Assembly: GCA_963926475.1 (NCBI GenBank)
Contig: CAWUXE010000017.1
Location: forward strand, 1-63,315
Source: UBA2040 sp002384725
Lineage (GTDB): Bacteria > Bacteroidota > Bacteroidia > Flavobacteriales_D > Crocinitomicaceae
Length of the DNA stretch: 63,315 nucleotides
Direction of reading: 5' to 3'
The notes under the pieces are model-generated. The model was not told the DNA's origin, did not search any database, and was given only the letters and a program-made list of their open reading frames with translations. Below, one piece after another: positions 35,504 to 43,633 of the stretch. Numbering within the stretch: the first letter of the stretch is position 1; every line of letters starts with the position of its first letter. Made by a program: the position numbers and the translations under genes.

Positions 35504-35751
35504 TTTCTCGCAGTCATCAATTTCGTGTCCCAGTTTTCGTTGGAAAGAATTTCGTAGTGTTCGGTTCCAATATCGAGCATGTCCATTATTCTTAACTTCT
35601 CTGGATATTGTTCTGCTGTGAACTTAAAGTGATATACTTTGTTTCCTACAGTCTGTAGCTCTTCAAAGTCGATTGCAGAGTTGATTTTATAAAAACGTAA
35701 ACCATTGGCCAGTTTTCTATATTGCGGAAAGTCGGTATTTTTGTCATCCAT
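35500..35751 (-). CDS. Conserved hypothetical protein, 83 residues
   Basis: Soluble, no signal (MDDKNTDFPQYRKLANGLRF...). Mixed alpha/beta composition; no recognised motif. Starts 14 bp from the divergent TPR gene and ends overlapping dapD by 4 bp, so it is tightly packed between two real genes. Function unknown. Confidence 0.6.
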   Translation of the reverse strand: MDDKNTDFPQYRKLANGLRFYKINSAIDFEELQTVGNKVYHFKFTAEQYPEKLRIMDMLDIGTEHYEILSNENWDTKLMTARN

Positions 35752-35765
35752 CGTTCAAATATATT

Positions 35766-36377
35766 ATGTTTATCAATAAAGAACACGAATCAGCCTATAA
35801 ATTAATGCAGGAATTGCACTATGAAAAGGCCGTTAAACTCTATTCGAAAGTTATAACTCAACATCCGAATGCTCCTGAATTGTATTCGGAACGTGGTGTT
35901 GCGTATATTCATCTGCAGCAACAAGAGAAGAGCATGGCGGATTTGAATAAAAGTGTAGAATTGCAACCTGATTACGCATATCGTTATGCTTCTCGTGGAC
36001 ATGCCAAGGACTTTTTCGGGGATATTGATGGAGCGATTGAAGATTACGAAATAGCTGCAGAAATGGACCCGAACGATCCTATTGTGTACAATAATTTGGG
36101 TTTATTGCTGGAAAAGAAAGGCAACATGATTTCGGCCAAAGAAAAATTCAGACGTTCTGATGCGCTTCGTGAACAAGAAAAAAATCTTCAAAATGTCGTT
36201 TCGGAAATAGAAGGCAAAACTATTGAAATACCTGAAATTCAAGCAAATTCTAACGAAAGGAAAATTGTAGGACAAGAAAAGGAAAGCACGGCGGAAGAAA
36301 TGAAAAAAATCTTCACGAAGAAAAGTCAATGGAAAGAGTTCTTGAAATTTGTAACCAACGGATTCAAAATTAAATGA
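35766..36377 (+). CDS. Tetratricopeptide-repeat protein
   Basis: 203 residues with three TPR units (about 8-40, 41-75, 76-110; e.g. YSERGVAYIHLQQQEKSMAD and YNNLGLLLEKKGNMISAKEK) and a charged C-terminal tail. Cytoplasmic, probably a scaffold. Its stop overlaps the start of nth by 4 bp (ATGA), so it belongs to the TPR-nth-nudL operon. Confidence 0.82.
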   Translation: MFINKEHESAYKLMQELHYEKAVKLYSKVITQHPNAPELYSERGVAYIHLQQQEKSMADLNKSVELQPDYAYRYASRGHAKDFFGDIDGAIEDYEIAAEMDPNDPIVYNNLGLLLEKKGNMISAKEKFRRSDALREQEKNLQNVVSEIEGKTIEIPEIQANSNERKIVGQEKESTAEEMKKIFTKKSQWKEFLKFVTNGFKIK

Positions 36378-37021
36378 CAAAGAAAGAAAAGGCCCAATAT
36401 ATAATTGACGAATTGGAGAAATTGTATCCGGAGGTTCCAGTTCCCTTGGACCACATAGACCCATACACTTTATTGATTGCCGTTTTACTTTCAGCGCAAT
36501 GCACAGATGTGCGCGTCAACAAAATCACTCCTTCCCTTTTTTCCAGAGCCAATAATCCACACGACATGATTAAAATGACGGTGGAAGAAATAAAAGAAAT
36601 TATTCGTCCATGCGGTTTATCTCCCATGAAATCGAAAGGAATACATGGTTTGAGCGAAATATTGTTGGCCAAACACAACGGAGAAGTACCTCAGAGCTTT
36701 GAAGCTTTGGAAGAACTTCCAGCGGTCGGACATAAAACAGCTAGCGTTGTCATGAGTCAGGCATTTGGTGTTCCTGCATTTCCTGTAGATACACATATTC
36801 ATCGGCTTTTGATTCGTTGGGGAATTACCAAAGGGAAAAATGTAGTTGAAACAGAAAAGGATGCTAAAAAGGTTTTTCCAAGAGAATTATGGAATAAACT
36901 ACACCTTCAAATCATTTTTTACGGAAGAGAATATTCGCCATCGAGAAGTCCGAAATGGGAGAAAGATTTTATCACACGTAAAATTGGAACGACGGCTGCC
37001 AAAAAAGAATTTGTGCAATGA
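36374..37021 (+). CDS. nth: Endonuclease III-type DNA glycosylase/AP lyase without iron-sulfur cysteines
   Basis: 215 residues. Helix-hairpin-helix LPAVGHKTASVV with catalytic Lys121 and PVDTHIHRL with Asp139. It removes oxidised pyrimidines and nicks abasic sites. The C-terminus, where most Nth proteins carry the C-x6-C-x2-C-x5-C [4Fe-4S] ligands, reads GREYSPSRSPKWEKDFITRK and has no cysteine at all. Stop overlaps the next start (ATGA). Confidence 0.9.
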   Translation: MTKKEKAQYIIDELEKLYPEVPVPLDHIDPYTLLIAVLLSAQCTDVRVNKITPSLFSRANNPHDMIKMTVEEIKEIIRPCGLSPMKSKGIHGLSEILLAKHNGEVPQSFEALEELPAVGHKTASVVMSQAFGVPAFPVDTHIHRLLIRWGITKGKNVVETEKDAKKVFPRELWNKLHLQIIFYGREYSPSRSPKWEKDFITRKIGTTAAKKEFVQ

Positions 37022-37650
37022 GCGATTGGTTGACTTTCTTGAAAAACCAAATACCAAATGAATTGCCTGGCGAAAGCGCACATTTGGAAATGATGCCCAT
37101 GCGTGGCTTGTCGAGTGATGCGTTGAAGAAGGTAAACAATGCCAAAGAAAGTGCTGTTGCGATCCATTTGTTGCAGAAGGATCGAGGAATTGATATACTC
37201 CTAACACAGCGAAATACATATAATGGCGCACACAGTGGACAGATTAGTTTCCCTGGTGGCAAACGCGATGCATCCGACGAAGATTCCATACACACCGCCC
37301 GACGAGAAAGTTTTGAAGAAATTGCCATGCCTTTTGAAAAGGGTGAATTGATAGGCCCAATGACTGAAATCTATATTCCTGTCAGCAATTTCCATATCAA
37401 GCCTTATGTTTTCTTCCATTCCGAATTGAACATAGAATTGATACCAGACCCGCGTGAAGTGGCATCTATATTCCTTTTACCAGGAAATGACTTAATTAAT
37501 CAGAAACTGCGAACAGAAGTTGACATTCCCATCGGAAATGGACGGGTTTTAAAAGATGTACCTTGTTTTCTATACGAAAATCGCATAATATGGGGAGCAA
37601 CTGCTATTCTTTTGAACGAACTGAAGGAAATCCTTTGTAGACGCGATTAA
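37018..37650 (+). CDS. Nudix hydrolase, CoA pyrophosphatase-like
   Basis: 210 residues. Nudix box GGKRDASDEDSIHTARRESFEEI with the REx2EE core, preceded by QRNTYNGAHSGQISFPGG, which is typical of the CoA pyrophosphatase (NudL/YeaB) branch. Hydrolyses CoA to phosphopantetheine and 3',5'-ADP, or oxidised CoA. Overlaps nth by 4 bp and ends overlapping a convergent pseudogene. Confidence 0.85.
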   Translation: MSDWLTFLKNQIPNELPGESAHLEMMPMRGLSSDALKKVNNAKESAVAIHLLQKDRGIDILLTQRNTYNGAHSGQISFPGGKRDASDEDSIHTARRESFEEIAMPFEKGELIGPMTEIYIPVSNFHIKPYVFFHSELNIELIPDPREVASIFLLPGNDLINQKLRTEVDIPIGNGRVLKDVPCFLYENRIIWGATAILLNELKEILCRRD

Positions 37651-37953
37651 AATCTAAAGCGGGCAAAACCAAATGCCATGGAAACACTATTTCCATTCTT
37701 TGTAATAAGGTGCACCAAATCTTGCGAAGAAACCCCAAATTTGTATCGTCCTTCGCTCAAAATAAAGTTGACTCCAGCTGGAACGTATCCTTCATAAGAA
37801 CCACCATTTATAAATCCGATATTGAAAGAAACGTATTTAATTGTTCTAAAATCCAGTCTAAAGGCCAACCCAAGGTGGAACTATTTATACCCAGCGAGTG
37901 GTAGTCTGAAAAAAAGGTGGCGACCACTCCTCTACCCACACCTGTATATGGCA
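37647..37953 (-). pseudogene. DUF5723-type outer-membrane protein gene with large internal deletion
   Basis: The minus strand starts with the mature N-terminus of such proteins (MPYTGVGRGVVATFFSDYHS, then LGINSSTLGWP) and jumps, with a frameshift, to the C-terminus (FRTIKYVSFNIGFINGGS, then SVSMAFGFARFRF). Intact relatives are several hundred residues longer. The signal peptide is also gone. A TTG in the joined frame allows a 73-codon product, which is unlikely to be real. Confidence 0.65.
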
Positions 37954-38072
37954 TTGTTTGTTAAAACGAATAGGTCGTTAGGCTGATTGAAAAAATTAGA
38001 ATTAGATTTTTTTATATAAAAGATTTGAACGTATTTAAGAAAAGAATTGAGTGGAAAAATCTGTGAAACAAA

Positions 38073-38101
38073 AAGAGGAACCACTGGCGCGATTCCTCTT
38101 G
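38073..38101 (-). terminator. Intrinsic terminator-like hairpin between the pseudogene and the metal ABC operon
   Basis: AAGAGGAA and TTCCTCTT form an 8-bp stem with a 12-nt loop and A-rich flanks. It lies about 140 bp downstream of the permease gene at 38240 (minus strand), so it probably ends the metal ABC transcript. Confidence 0.55.
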
Positions 38102-38239
38102 AGCTAAAACTAAAAAACCTAACTACAACTATGAAATTGTGATACAAATGTAATATGTCCGCATAGATATAAAGGTTAAGGAAGTGTTAAATTTTTGAGA
38201 ATAAATGTTAATGCAATTAATTATCTGAATTACTGAGAC

Positions 38240-39106
38240 TTACGCGACAATTTTGAATCTTGATTTTATGCTCTGAACTACAATTGTTAAGAATATAACA
38301 ACGCCAGAAACGGTTATTATCGTCGGACTGATGGCCAAGTCAAAATAAAGTGCAGTGAAATAGCCCACTAGGACATCGAAAGTCGAAATAACGAGTGACA
38401 AAAGAAGCATGGACCGAAGATTTTTCGTGAGCAAATATGCAGTTGCTGGCGGAACAACTAAGAAACCTACAACGAGTATCGCGCCGACACTTTCGAAGCT
38501 TAGAACAGTCACTAAACTCACCAAGATCATCAAGGCATAATGCCAGAAACCAACAGAAATCCCTTTGGTTTGAGCATATTCAGCCTGAAACGCATGTATT
38601 TGAAATCCTTTGAATCCTTTGAAGACGAAAACCACAACGATTAAAAATAGTGGAAGAAGCAACATCATGCTTTTTGTTCCCAAAAGCCTTCCTCCTATTA
38701 TTATTTTATCCAAAAAGGTCAGGCCCAATTCGCCAAACAACACACAATCTTTGTCGATATGGGAATTTCCATCGGCGAAAACGGTAATGAGAATAACACC
38801 TAAGGCGAACAACCACGTAAAAGTAAGTCCGATGGAAGCATCTTCTTGGAGTTTCAGTTTTCTGTAGAGGAAATCGATAATGATTGTGGTCAACACACCA
38901 AAAACAGCGGCACCAATCAAAATGAGACTGCTGGACGAATACGAACCGACCAAAAAGGCGATAACAACTCCTGGGAGAACACTGTGCGAAATAGCATCAC
39001 CCACCATCACCATTTTTCGAAGCACCAAAAACACGCCTAATAGCGAGCATGACCATGCGATTAACAGGGCTGTTGAAATATTCAGGATATCGTTTAAGTT
39101 CAACAT
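38240..39106 (-). CDS. Metal ABC transporter permease (ABC-3 family)
   Basis: 288 residues from ATG 39106, which shares one base with the upstream stop (TGATG). Eight or nine hydrophobic helices; ABC-3 signatures GDAISHSVLPGVVIAFLVG and GFLVVPPATAYLLTKN. Inner-membrane channel half for Mn, Zn or Fe import. Last gene of the operon that starts at 42108. Confidence 0.9.
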   Translation of the reverse strand: MLNLNDILNISTALLIAWSCSLLGVFLVLRKMVMVGDAISHSVLPGVVIAFLVGSYSSSSLILIGAAVFGVLTTIIIDFLYRKLKLQEDASIGLTFTWLFALGVILITVFADGNSHIDKDCVLFGELGLTFLDKIIIGGRLLGTKSMMLLLPLFLIVVVFVFKGFKGFQIHAFQAEYAQTKGISVGFWHYALMILVSLVTVLSFESVGAILVVGFLVVPPATAYLLTKNLRSMLLLSLVISTFDVLVGYFTALYFDLAISPTIITVSGVVIFLTIVVQSIKSRFKIVA

Positions 39107-40359
39107 CAATTGTACGGGATTTCTTTGTTGTGCGGATCCTCTGTCGGGTAATCCAATTCTTTCACTAATTGCGCTTCCAATTCAGGCGTGATCAAATGCT
39201 CAATTGTTTCTGCTGTTCCGTGAATATGATCTTCTTTGAAGTTCAACCGTTGCGTCAAATACAACTCCCACAAACGGTGCAAACGGACAATTCTTTTGGC
39301 TTCAATGGCTCCTCTTTCCGTCAGGGAATAAACATCATTTATTTTCGTAACCCACTCTTTATCAAATAAATTATTGAATGTTTTCTGAAGTTGATCGGTA
39401 TCCATTTTTCGCTTGTCCAAAAAGCTAGAGACAGTGACCTCTTTTATCCCAATTTCATCAAACTGCTGCAAAGCTTTCATCACGTTTTCCTCGTTGATTT
39501 TCCGAAGGTTATTCCTGTTTCTTCGGCGAATAAAGAAATATCCTTTTTCAGGTGCGAAAAGCAAGGTCAAAAGAGTAAAGAGAAATAAAATCATGATAAC
39601 CCATGGACCAGTGGGCATGTCTTCTCCGACCAAGGAAAGCAATCCACCACCAATACCAGCCAAAGCACCAAAAATGGCAGAAATCACCATCATTTTTCGC
39701 AAAGAATTCGTCCAATAGCGAGACGAAGCTGCAGGAGCAATCAATAGCGCCGACATCAGCACTACTCCAACGGCTTGCAAACCGATAGCGATAACCAAAA
39801 CCGTCATCAAAGACAGCAAAGTCTCATAAAAGTTGACTTTCCATCCTTGGGTATTGGCAAAATCTTTATTGAAGCTCAAAAGTAGAAAAGGCTTGTAGAA
39901 TATAGCCACAGCAATGACGACAAGTATCGCTGCAATGAGAAATACGGTGACATCCATTTCCGTCATAGTGGCGGCTTTCCCGAAGAGAAAATCTTTCAAA
40001 CCAGCTTGATCACCGTTGCCCGAATTGGAGATAACAGATAGAAAAACACTTCCCAAAGCGAAGTAAATTGTCGTAACCAAACCAATGGCTGAGTCTTCAC
40101 TGAGCTTCGTTTTTCGGTGAATTAAATCAATGCTAAGAATGGCGAGATAACCGAAAACGAGTCCGCCTAAAAGTAGATACAATGGATCTTTTGTACCGCT
40201 CAATATAAATCCAACGGCCACACCAGGCAAAACAGAATGCGCTACAGCGTCTCCTACCAAAGCTCGTTTCCGCAAGAAGGCGTAGCAACCGACCACTCCA
40301 GCAACTGCGCTAATTACGGCGAGTCCAATAAGAACCAATATAAGTGTGGATGAGAGCAT
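39106..40359 (-). CDS. Metal ABC transporter permease fused to a DtxR/MntR-like regulator domain
   Basis: 417 residues. Residues 1-270 are an ABC-3 permease (GDAVAHSVLPGVAVGF 37-52; LMSALLIAPAASSRYW 201-216). Residues 271-417 are cytoplasmic: a winged-helix segment (about 283-356, with LTERG before the wing) and a DtxR-type C-terminal segment (about 357-413) with RLWELYLTQRLNF and DHIHGTAETIEHLITPE, where metal ligands normally lie. The chain is thus a membrane-anchored metal sensor candidate. The fusion has been seen in other Bacteroidota; its function is inferred. Confidence 0.9.
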   Translation of the reverse strand: MLSSTLILVLIGLAVISAVAGVVGCYAFLRKRALVGDAVAHSVLPGVAVGFILSGTKDPLYLLLGGLVFGYLAILSIDLIHRKTKLSEDSAIGLVTTIYFALGSVFLSVISNSGNGDQAGLKDFLFGKAATMTEMDVTVFLIAAILVVIAVAIFYKPFLLLSFNKDFANTQGWKVNFYETLLSLMTVLVIAIGLQAVGVVLMSALLIAPAASSRYWTNSLRKMMVISAIFGALAGIGGGLLSLVGEDMPTGPWVIMILFLFTLLTLLFAPEKGYFFIRRRNRNNLRKINEENVMKALQQFDEIGIKEVTVSSFLDKRKMDTDQLQKTFNNLFDKEWVTKINDVYSLTERGAIEAKRIVRLHRLWELYLTQRLNFKEDHIHGTAETIEHLITPELEAQLVKELDYPTEDPHNKEIPYN

Positions 40360-40361
40360 AA

Positions 40362-41147
40362 TTATTTGTCTTCGAAACCTTTTTCGCGAATTGGGAAATC
40401 TTTTTGTTGAATCAACTGCTGCAATTGCGAGAACAGATTCAATTGTCCGCCATACGTGGATTGTAGATTTTCAGCGGTTAAAACATCTTGAATCGGTCCG
40501 TGTGTGACCAAACGCGTATTTAACATCACCAAATAATCAAAATTTGCGGTAACGGATTGCAAGTCATGATGCACCACGATTATCGTTTTTCCTTCGTCGC
40601 GCATAGCTTGAAGCAAATCCATAATTGCTTTTTCCGTTGCCACGTCGACTCCAATAAAGGGTTCGTCCATTAAATAAACTTCTGCTCCTTGCGCTAATGC
40701 TCTTGCTATGAAAACTCGTTGTTGTTGTCCGCCAGACAATTGACCTATTTGCCGATTAATGAAAGGCGTGAGTTTTACTTTCTCAATCGCTTCGGTTGCC
40801 AATTGTTTATCGAGCTTGGACAGTTTACGGAACAATTTACCTGGTTGGTACCGTCCCATTTCCACGACATCTTTCACCGATGCCGGAAAATTCCAATCGA
40901 CTGTTTCTCTTTGCGGAACGTAGGCAATGGACGAGCGCATTTGTTCCAAAGAACTGTCAAGCACTTTCACGTATCCAGAAGACAAGGGCAAAAGTCCCAT
41001 AATCGCCTTGAGCAAAGTCGACTTTCCAGAACCATTTGGTCCAACAATACCAATGATTTGACCTTTGGGTAGCTCAAAATCGACGTCCCAAAGAACGGGC
41101 AATTGATTGTAAGCGACTGTTAAGTTATGTACTTCTATGCTATTCAT
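40362..41147 (-). CDS. Metal ABC transporter ATPase
   Basis: 261 residues. Walker A GPNGSGKST (36-44), Q-loop in AYVPQRETVDWNFP, signature LSGGQQQRVFIARALAQ, Walker B VYLMDEPFIGVD and the H-loop IIVVHHDLQ. The QR.xVDW.FP Q-loop is typical of manganese/zinc/iron ABC importers. Energises the two permease genes downstream (2 bp gap). Confidence 0.94.
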   Translation of the reverse strand: MNSIEVHNLTVAYNQLPVLWDVDFELPKGQIIGIVGPNGSGKSTLLKAIMGLLPLSSGYVKVLDSSLEQMRSSIAYVPQRETVDWNFPASVKDVVEMGRYQPGKLFRKLSKLDKQLATEAIEKVKLTPFINRQIGQLSGGQQQRVFIARALAQGAEVYLMDEPFIGVDVATEKAIMDLLQAMRDEGKTIIVVHHDLQSVTANFDYLVMLNTRLVTHGPIQDVLTAENLQSTYGGQLNLFSQLQQLIQQKDFPIREKGFEDK

Positions 41148-41154
41148 TGTCTCG

Positions 41155-42108
41155 TTATTTTAATCCTTTGACCAGTATTTCTGTATTTCTTTCCAGCATT
41201 TTTATATAGGTTTCTGCATTTCCAGCTTTGTCACCCATGGCATCCGAATATAGGGTTCCACCTTCTCGTAAACTGTAATTCTTTCGAGAGCAAGCCTCCA
41301 TTAATGCTTGAATGGATTTGCTAGAAACGCTACTTTCAATAAAAACGGCGGATATTTTTCTCTCGATGATTTTCTTCGTCAAAGAACTTACCGTTTGAAT
41401 ACCAGGTTCAGAAACCGTTGAAATTCCTTGAAGTGCATCGACTTCCACTTCAAATTGTCGTCCAAAATAGGAAAAAGCATCATGCGAGGTGATGAGTACC
41501 CTTTTATCTTTTGGTATTCCATTAATTTCTTTTCTCATCCATTCTCCAGTAGTTCGGATAGTTTGAGCATATTTTTGCGCATTATTGATTATTACACCAG
41601 CATCTTCAGGATAATTCTTCGCCAATTGTTTCCCTAAAGCGACCACTCCTTCAGCCCATAAAAAAGGATCGAGCCAAATGTGCGGATCATGCGAACCAGG
41701 TCCAGCATCAATGATATCTTTTGGGTTGAGTCCATAGGAAAAGGCATACACCATTTTTTCCTTTTTCAGTTTTTCGAAAAGTTCCACCATCTTTCCTTCG
41801 AGGTGTAAACCATTGAAAACTATGGTTTCGGCAAGGGCAAGTTGCTCTATGTCGCTTGGTTTGGCCTCGTAGCTATGTGGATCTACTCCTGCATTCATGA
41901 GGTGATAAACAGTATATTTTTGTGGTAAGATATTGCGTATCGCATCACCAAGCATTGCAGTAGTTGTAACAACGAGTTTGTCCTCTTGCCATTTTTTTGG
42001 AGTGTATTTACAGGCATCCAAAATATAAAACAAGACGAGTAGCAGCAGAAATAATCTAACTAGACGAGTTTTGCCTAAAGAACGAAAGTTTATTCGCGAG
42101 AACCACAT
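41155..42108 (-). CDS. Metal-binding lipoprotein, ZnuA/TroA type (cluster A-I)
   Basis: 317 residues from ATG 42108; a TTG at 42120 would precede the expected transcription start. Membrane anchor or signal with YILDAC. Metal-ligand regions: DPHSYEAKPSD (His), GSHDPHIWLDP (His), SSVSSK (Glu region FIESS) and YSDAMG (Asp). There is no His-rich loop, which leaves Mn and Fe as possible as Zn. First gene of the four-gene operon; its promoter carries a DtxR-like palindrome. Confidence 0.9.
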   Translation of the reverse strand: MWFSRINFRSLGKTRLVRLFLLLLVLFYILDACKYTPKKWQEDKLVVTTTAMLGDAIRNILPQKYTVYHLMNAGVDPHSYEAKPSDIEQLALAETIVFNGLHLEGKMVELFEKLKKEKMVYAFSYGLNPKDIIDAGPGSHDPHIWLDPFLWAEGVVALGKQLAKNYPEDAGVIINNAQKYAQTIRTTGEWMRKEINGIPKDKRVLITSHDAFSYFGRQFEVEVDALQGISTVSEPGIQTVSSLTKKIIERKISAVFIESSVSSKSIQALMEACSRKNYSLREGGTLYSDAMGDKAGNAETYIKMLERNTEILVKGLK

Positions 42109-42117
42109 AATTTCACA

Positions 42118-42125
42118 CAAAAGTA
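42118..42125 (-). promoter_or_regulatory. Promoter -7 element of the metal ABC operon (TACTTTTG)
   Basis: Minus strand TACTTTTG, 9 bp before ATG 42108, matching TAnnTTTG. The mRNA would start within a few bases of the start codon. Confidence 0.6.
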
Positions 42126-42132
42126 ATATTTA

Positions 42133-42146
42133 TTAGACTAGTCTAA
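42133..42146. promoter_or_regulatory. DtxR-family-like operator palindrome TTAGACTAGTCTAA
   Basis: A perfect 14-bp palindrome, 7 bp upstream of the -7 box and within the -7/-33 spacer of the metal ABC promoter. The TTAG...CTAA arms resemble DtxR/IdeR/MntR operators (TTAGGTTAGCCTAACCTAA type). A further half-site-like GACTTAG follows at about 42152. A metal-loaded repressor bound here would block the promoter. Confidence 0.6.
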
Positions 42147-42220
42147 CTATAGACTTAGAATCATCTTTAGTGAATTGAACTTTCTTTTAAATAAATTAAC
42201 ATTCCATGACGAAAAAACTG

Positions 42221-42228
42221 TACTTTTG
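42221..42228 (+). promoter_or_regulatory. Promoter -7 element of ndk (TACTTTTG)
   Basis: TACTTTTG, 28 bp before ATG 42257. It lies inside a longer possible ndk frame and so shows that the gene starts at 42257. Confidence 0.6.
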
Positions 42229-42256
42229 CACCCAAATTAAACACGAAAAAAATAAA

Positions 42257-42676
42257 ATGGCAACAAATAGAACATTTACAATGCTTAAGCCTGACTCAAT
42301 TGAGAACGGAAACATGGGAAAAATCATCGATATGATTATCGGAGCAGGATTCACTATCAAAGCAATGAAATACACTCGTTTAACTGATGCACAAGCGAAA
42401 GCTTTTTACGAAGTTCACGCCGAACGTCCGTTCTACGGTGAGTTGGTTGAATACATGACTAGCGGTCCTATTCTTGCTGCCATTTTGGAAAAAGATAACG
42501 CAGTTGCTGATTTCAGAACATTGATTGGTGCAACTGATCCTGCTGAAGCTGCTGAAGGAACAATTCGTAAAGCATACGCTGAAAATAAAGGAAGAAATGC
42601 AGTGCATGGTTCTGATTCAGACGAAAATGCAGAAATTGAAGGTAAATTTCACTTCAACGCAAACGAAATTTTTTAG
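42257..42676 (+). CDS. ndk: Nucleoside diphosphate kinase
   Basis: Balances NTP pools by transferring the gamma phosphate through a phospho-His. 139 residues from ATG 42257 (MATNRTFTMLKPD). Active-site His117 in NAVHGSDS, nucleotide-binding Lys11 in LKPDS, and YEVHAERPFYGELVEYM. The start is chosen on family alignment and promoter position. A mobile-element copy begins 19 bp after the stop. Confidence 0.95.
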   Translation: MATNRTFTMLKPDSIENGNMGKIIDMIIGAGFTIKAMKYTRLTDAQAKAFYEVHAERPFYGELVEYMTSGPILAAILEKDNAVADFRTLIGATDPAEAAEGTIRKAYAENKGRNAVHGSDSDENAEIEGKFHFNANEIF

Positions 42677-42695
42677 GTTAGGTTATTCAATTAAT

Positions 42696-42847
42696 GGTTC
42701 TGTCGCATCTGACTATTTTGTTGCCTTTCTTTGTCAAAAATGGAATCAGATCAATGTCTAAAGTGTTTATTTTCAGGTGAATTTATTTTTTTAACATTTG
42801 GATTTTATCATTTGAAATCGGTTAAATTTGGTAGATGCGACAGAACC
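42696..42847. mobile_element. 152-bp MITE-like element with perfect 15-bp terminal inverted repeats
   Basis: GGTTCTGTCGCATCT at 42696-42710 and its exact inverse at 42833-42847. The interior is AT-rich and non-coding, so it must be moved by another transposase, if it is mobile at all. No target duplication could be found (left CAATTAAT, right AGGATTCG). A shorter copy lies at 2036-2173. The ends begin GGTTCTGT like some IS6-family tips, but the family is not established. Confidence 0.8.
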
Positions 42848-42932
42848 AGGATTCGCTTGGTTTATTTGGAAACTGGAGATTCAAGGAAAGCTTAAAAACG
42901 AGGGTGAAGAAACAAAGGAGGAAGAAAAATAG
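42848..42932 (+). pseudogene. C-terminal fragment of a membrane protein gene beside the MITE
   Basis: Directly after the right terminal repeat a frame reads GFAWFIWKLEIQGKLKNEG then charged residues, ending at TAG 42930-42932. It looks like a final transmembrane helix and a charged tail. The 5' part of the gene is not present on the other side of the element. Confidence 0.4.
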
Positions 42933-42947
42933 AATTTACTTTTTCGA

Positions 42948-43484
42948 TTATTCTAGTGCATTCAAATTCTTTACCAATTGATTTTCAATTTTCGCCATAC
43001 GCTCCAAATCTGCATGGACGAGGTAATCTCCAGAAATAGTATAAGTAAATAAAATATACTCCTTCGACATGAAATAATAATTGCCTTGTCCATAATAGCA
43101 ATAGTAATCCAGGGCATTTATGATTTTTTCATCTTCCATATAGTTATTCCTTTTCACAGCGTACATCTGCATGCTATACGGTGGTTTACCCATGAGAAAG
43201 CCTTTTTTGCGCAGTCGTATCCGTGTTACTTTCTTTTTTTCATGAAAAACGATCATAAAAGCAATGGGCAGACCCGTTTTTTCAATTTCTGAACAGCCCA
43301 ATTGGATACTGTCGCCAAGCTTTACTTTTTTGTCCGCACCATTGGTTCTGTAATAATCTTTTGTGAGAACTTTGTATGTCATCTCTTCATTCGGTAGGTC
43401 CTTACAAATTTGTTCTTTCGTTACCTGAGCAGATACTTGAAAACAAGCAAATAAAGAAAACGTAATAAAAACGTACTTAATCAT
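42948..43484 (-). CDS. Secreted protein of unknown function
   Basis: 178 residues, signal peptide ending FQVSAQ. Soluble periplasmic or secreted, with Lys-rich beta-type segments (KKVTRIRLRKKGFLMGKPPY) and no known motif. Monocistronic, divergent from pepT. Confidence 0.65.
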   Translation of the reverse strand: MIKYVFITFSLFACFQVSAQVTKEQICKDLPNEEMTYKVLTKDYYRTNGADKKVKLGDSIQLGCSEIEKTGLPIAFMIVFHEKKKVTRIRLRKKGFLMGKPPYSMQMYAVKRNNYMEDEKIINALDYYCYYGQGNYYFMSKEYILFTYTISGDYLVHADLERMAKIENQLVKNLNALE

Positions 43485-43587
43485 GACTTAAATCTAGCTT
43501 TTCTGTGCCAAAACGCCATGTATTCTAACACTTTTTATCATTTCATCGGTAATGTTTTCTAAAATAGAAATAGAAACCTCCTTTTTC

Positions 43588-43618
43588 ATTGCTAATTCTG
43601 ACGAGTCGATTATCTTTG
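43588..43618 (+). promoter_or_regulatory. Bacteroidota-type promoter of pepT
   Basis: ATTG at 43588-43591, 19 bases, TATCTTTG at 43611-43618. The -33 box deviates by one base from TTTG; the -7 box is exact. It places the transcript start near 43625 and the ATG at 43634. Confidence 0.65.
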
Positions 43619-43633
43619 ATCAAAACTAAAAAA

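Noticed and set aside
37018..37650. Frameshift or decay in the Nudix gene next to the DUF5723 remnant
   Set aside because: The frame is complete, the Nudix box is intact and the stop falls at the normal family length.
42206..42256. N-terminal extension of ndk
   Set aside because: The promoter -7 box lies inside it and NDK proteins begin at the MATNRTF position.
42696..42847. IS6-family membership of the MITE
   Set aside because: Only the first eight bases of the ends (GGTTCTGT) recall IS6 tips; the interior does not resemble any IS6 end and no transposase fragment was found.
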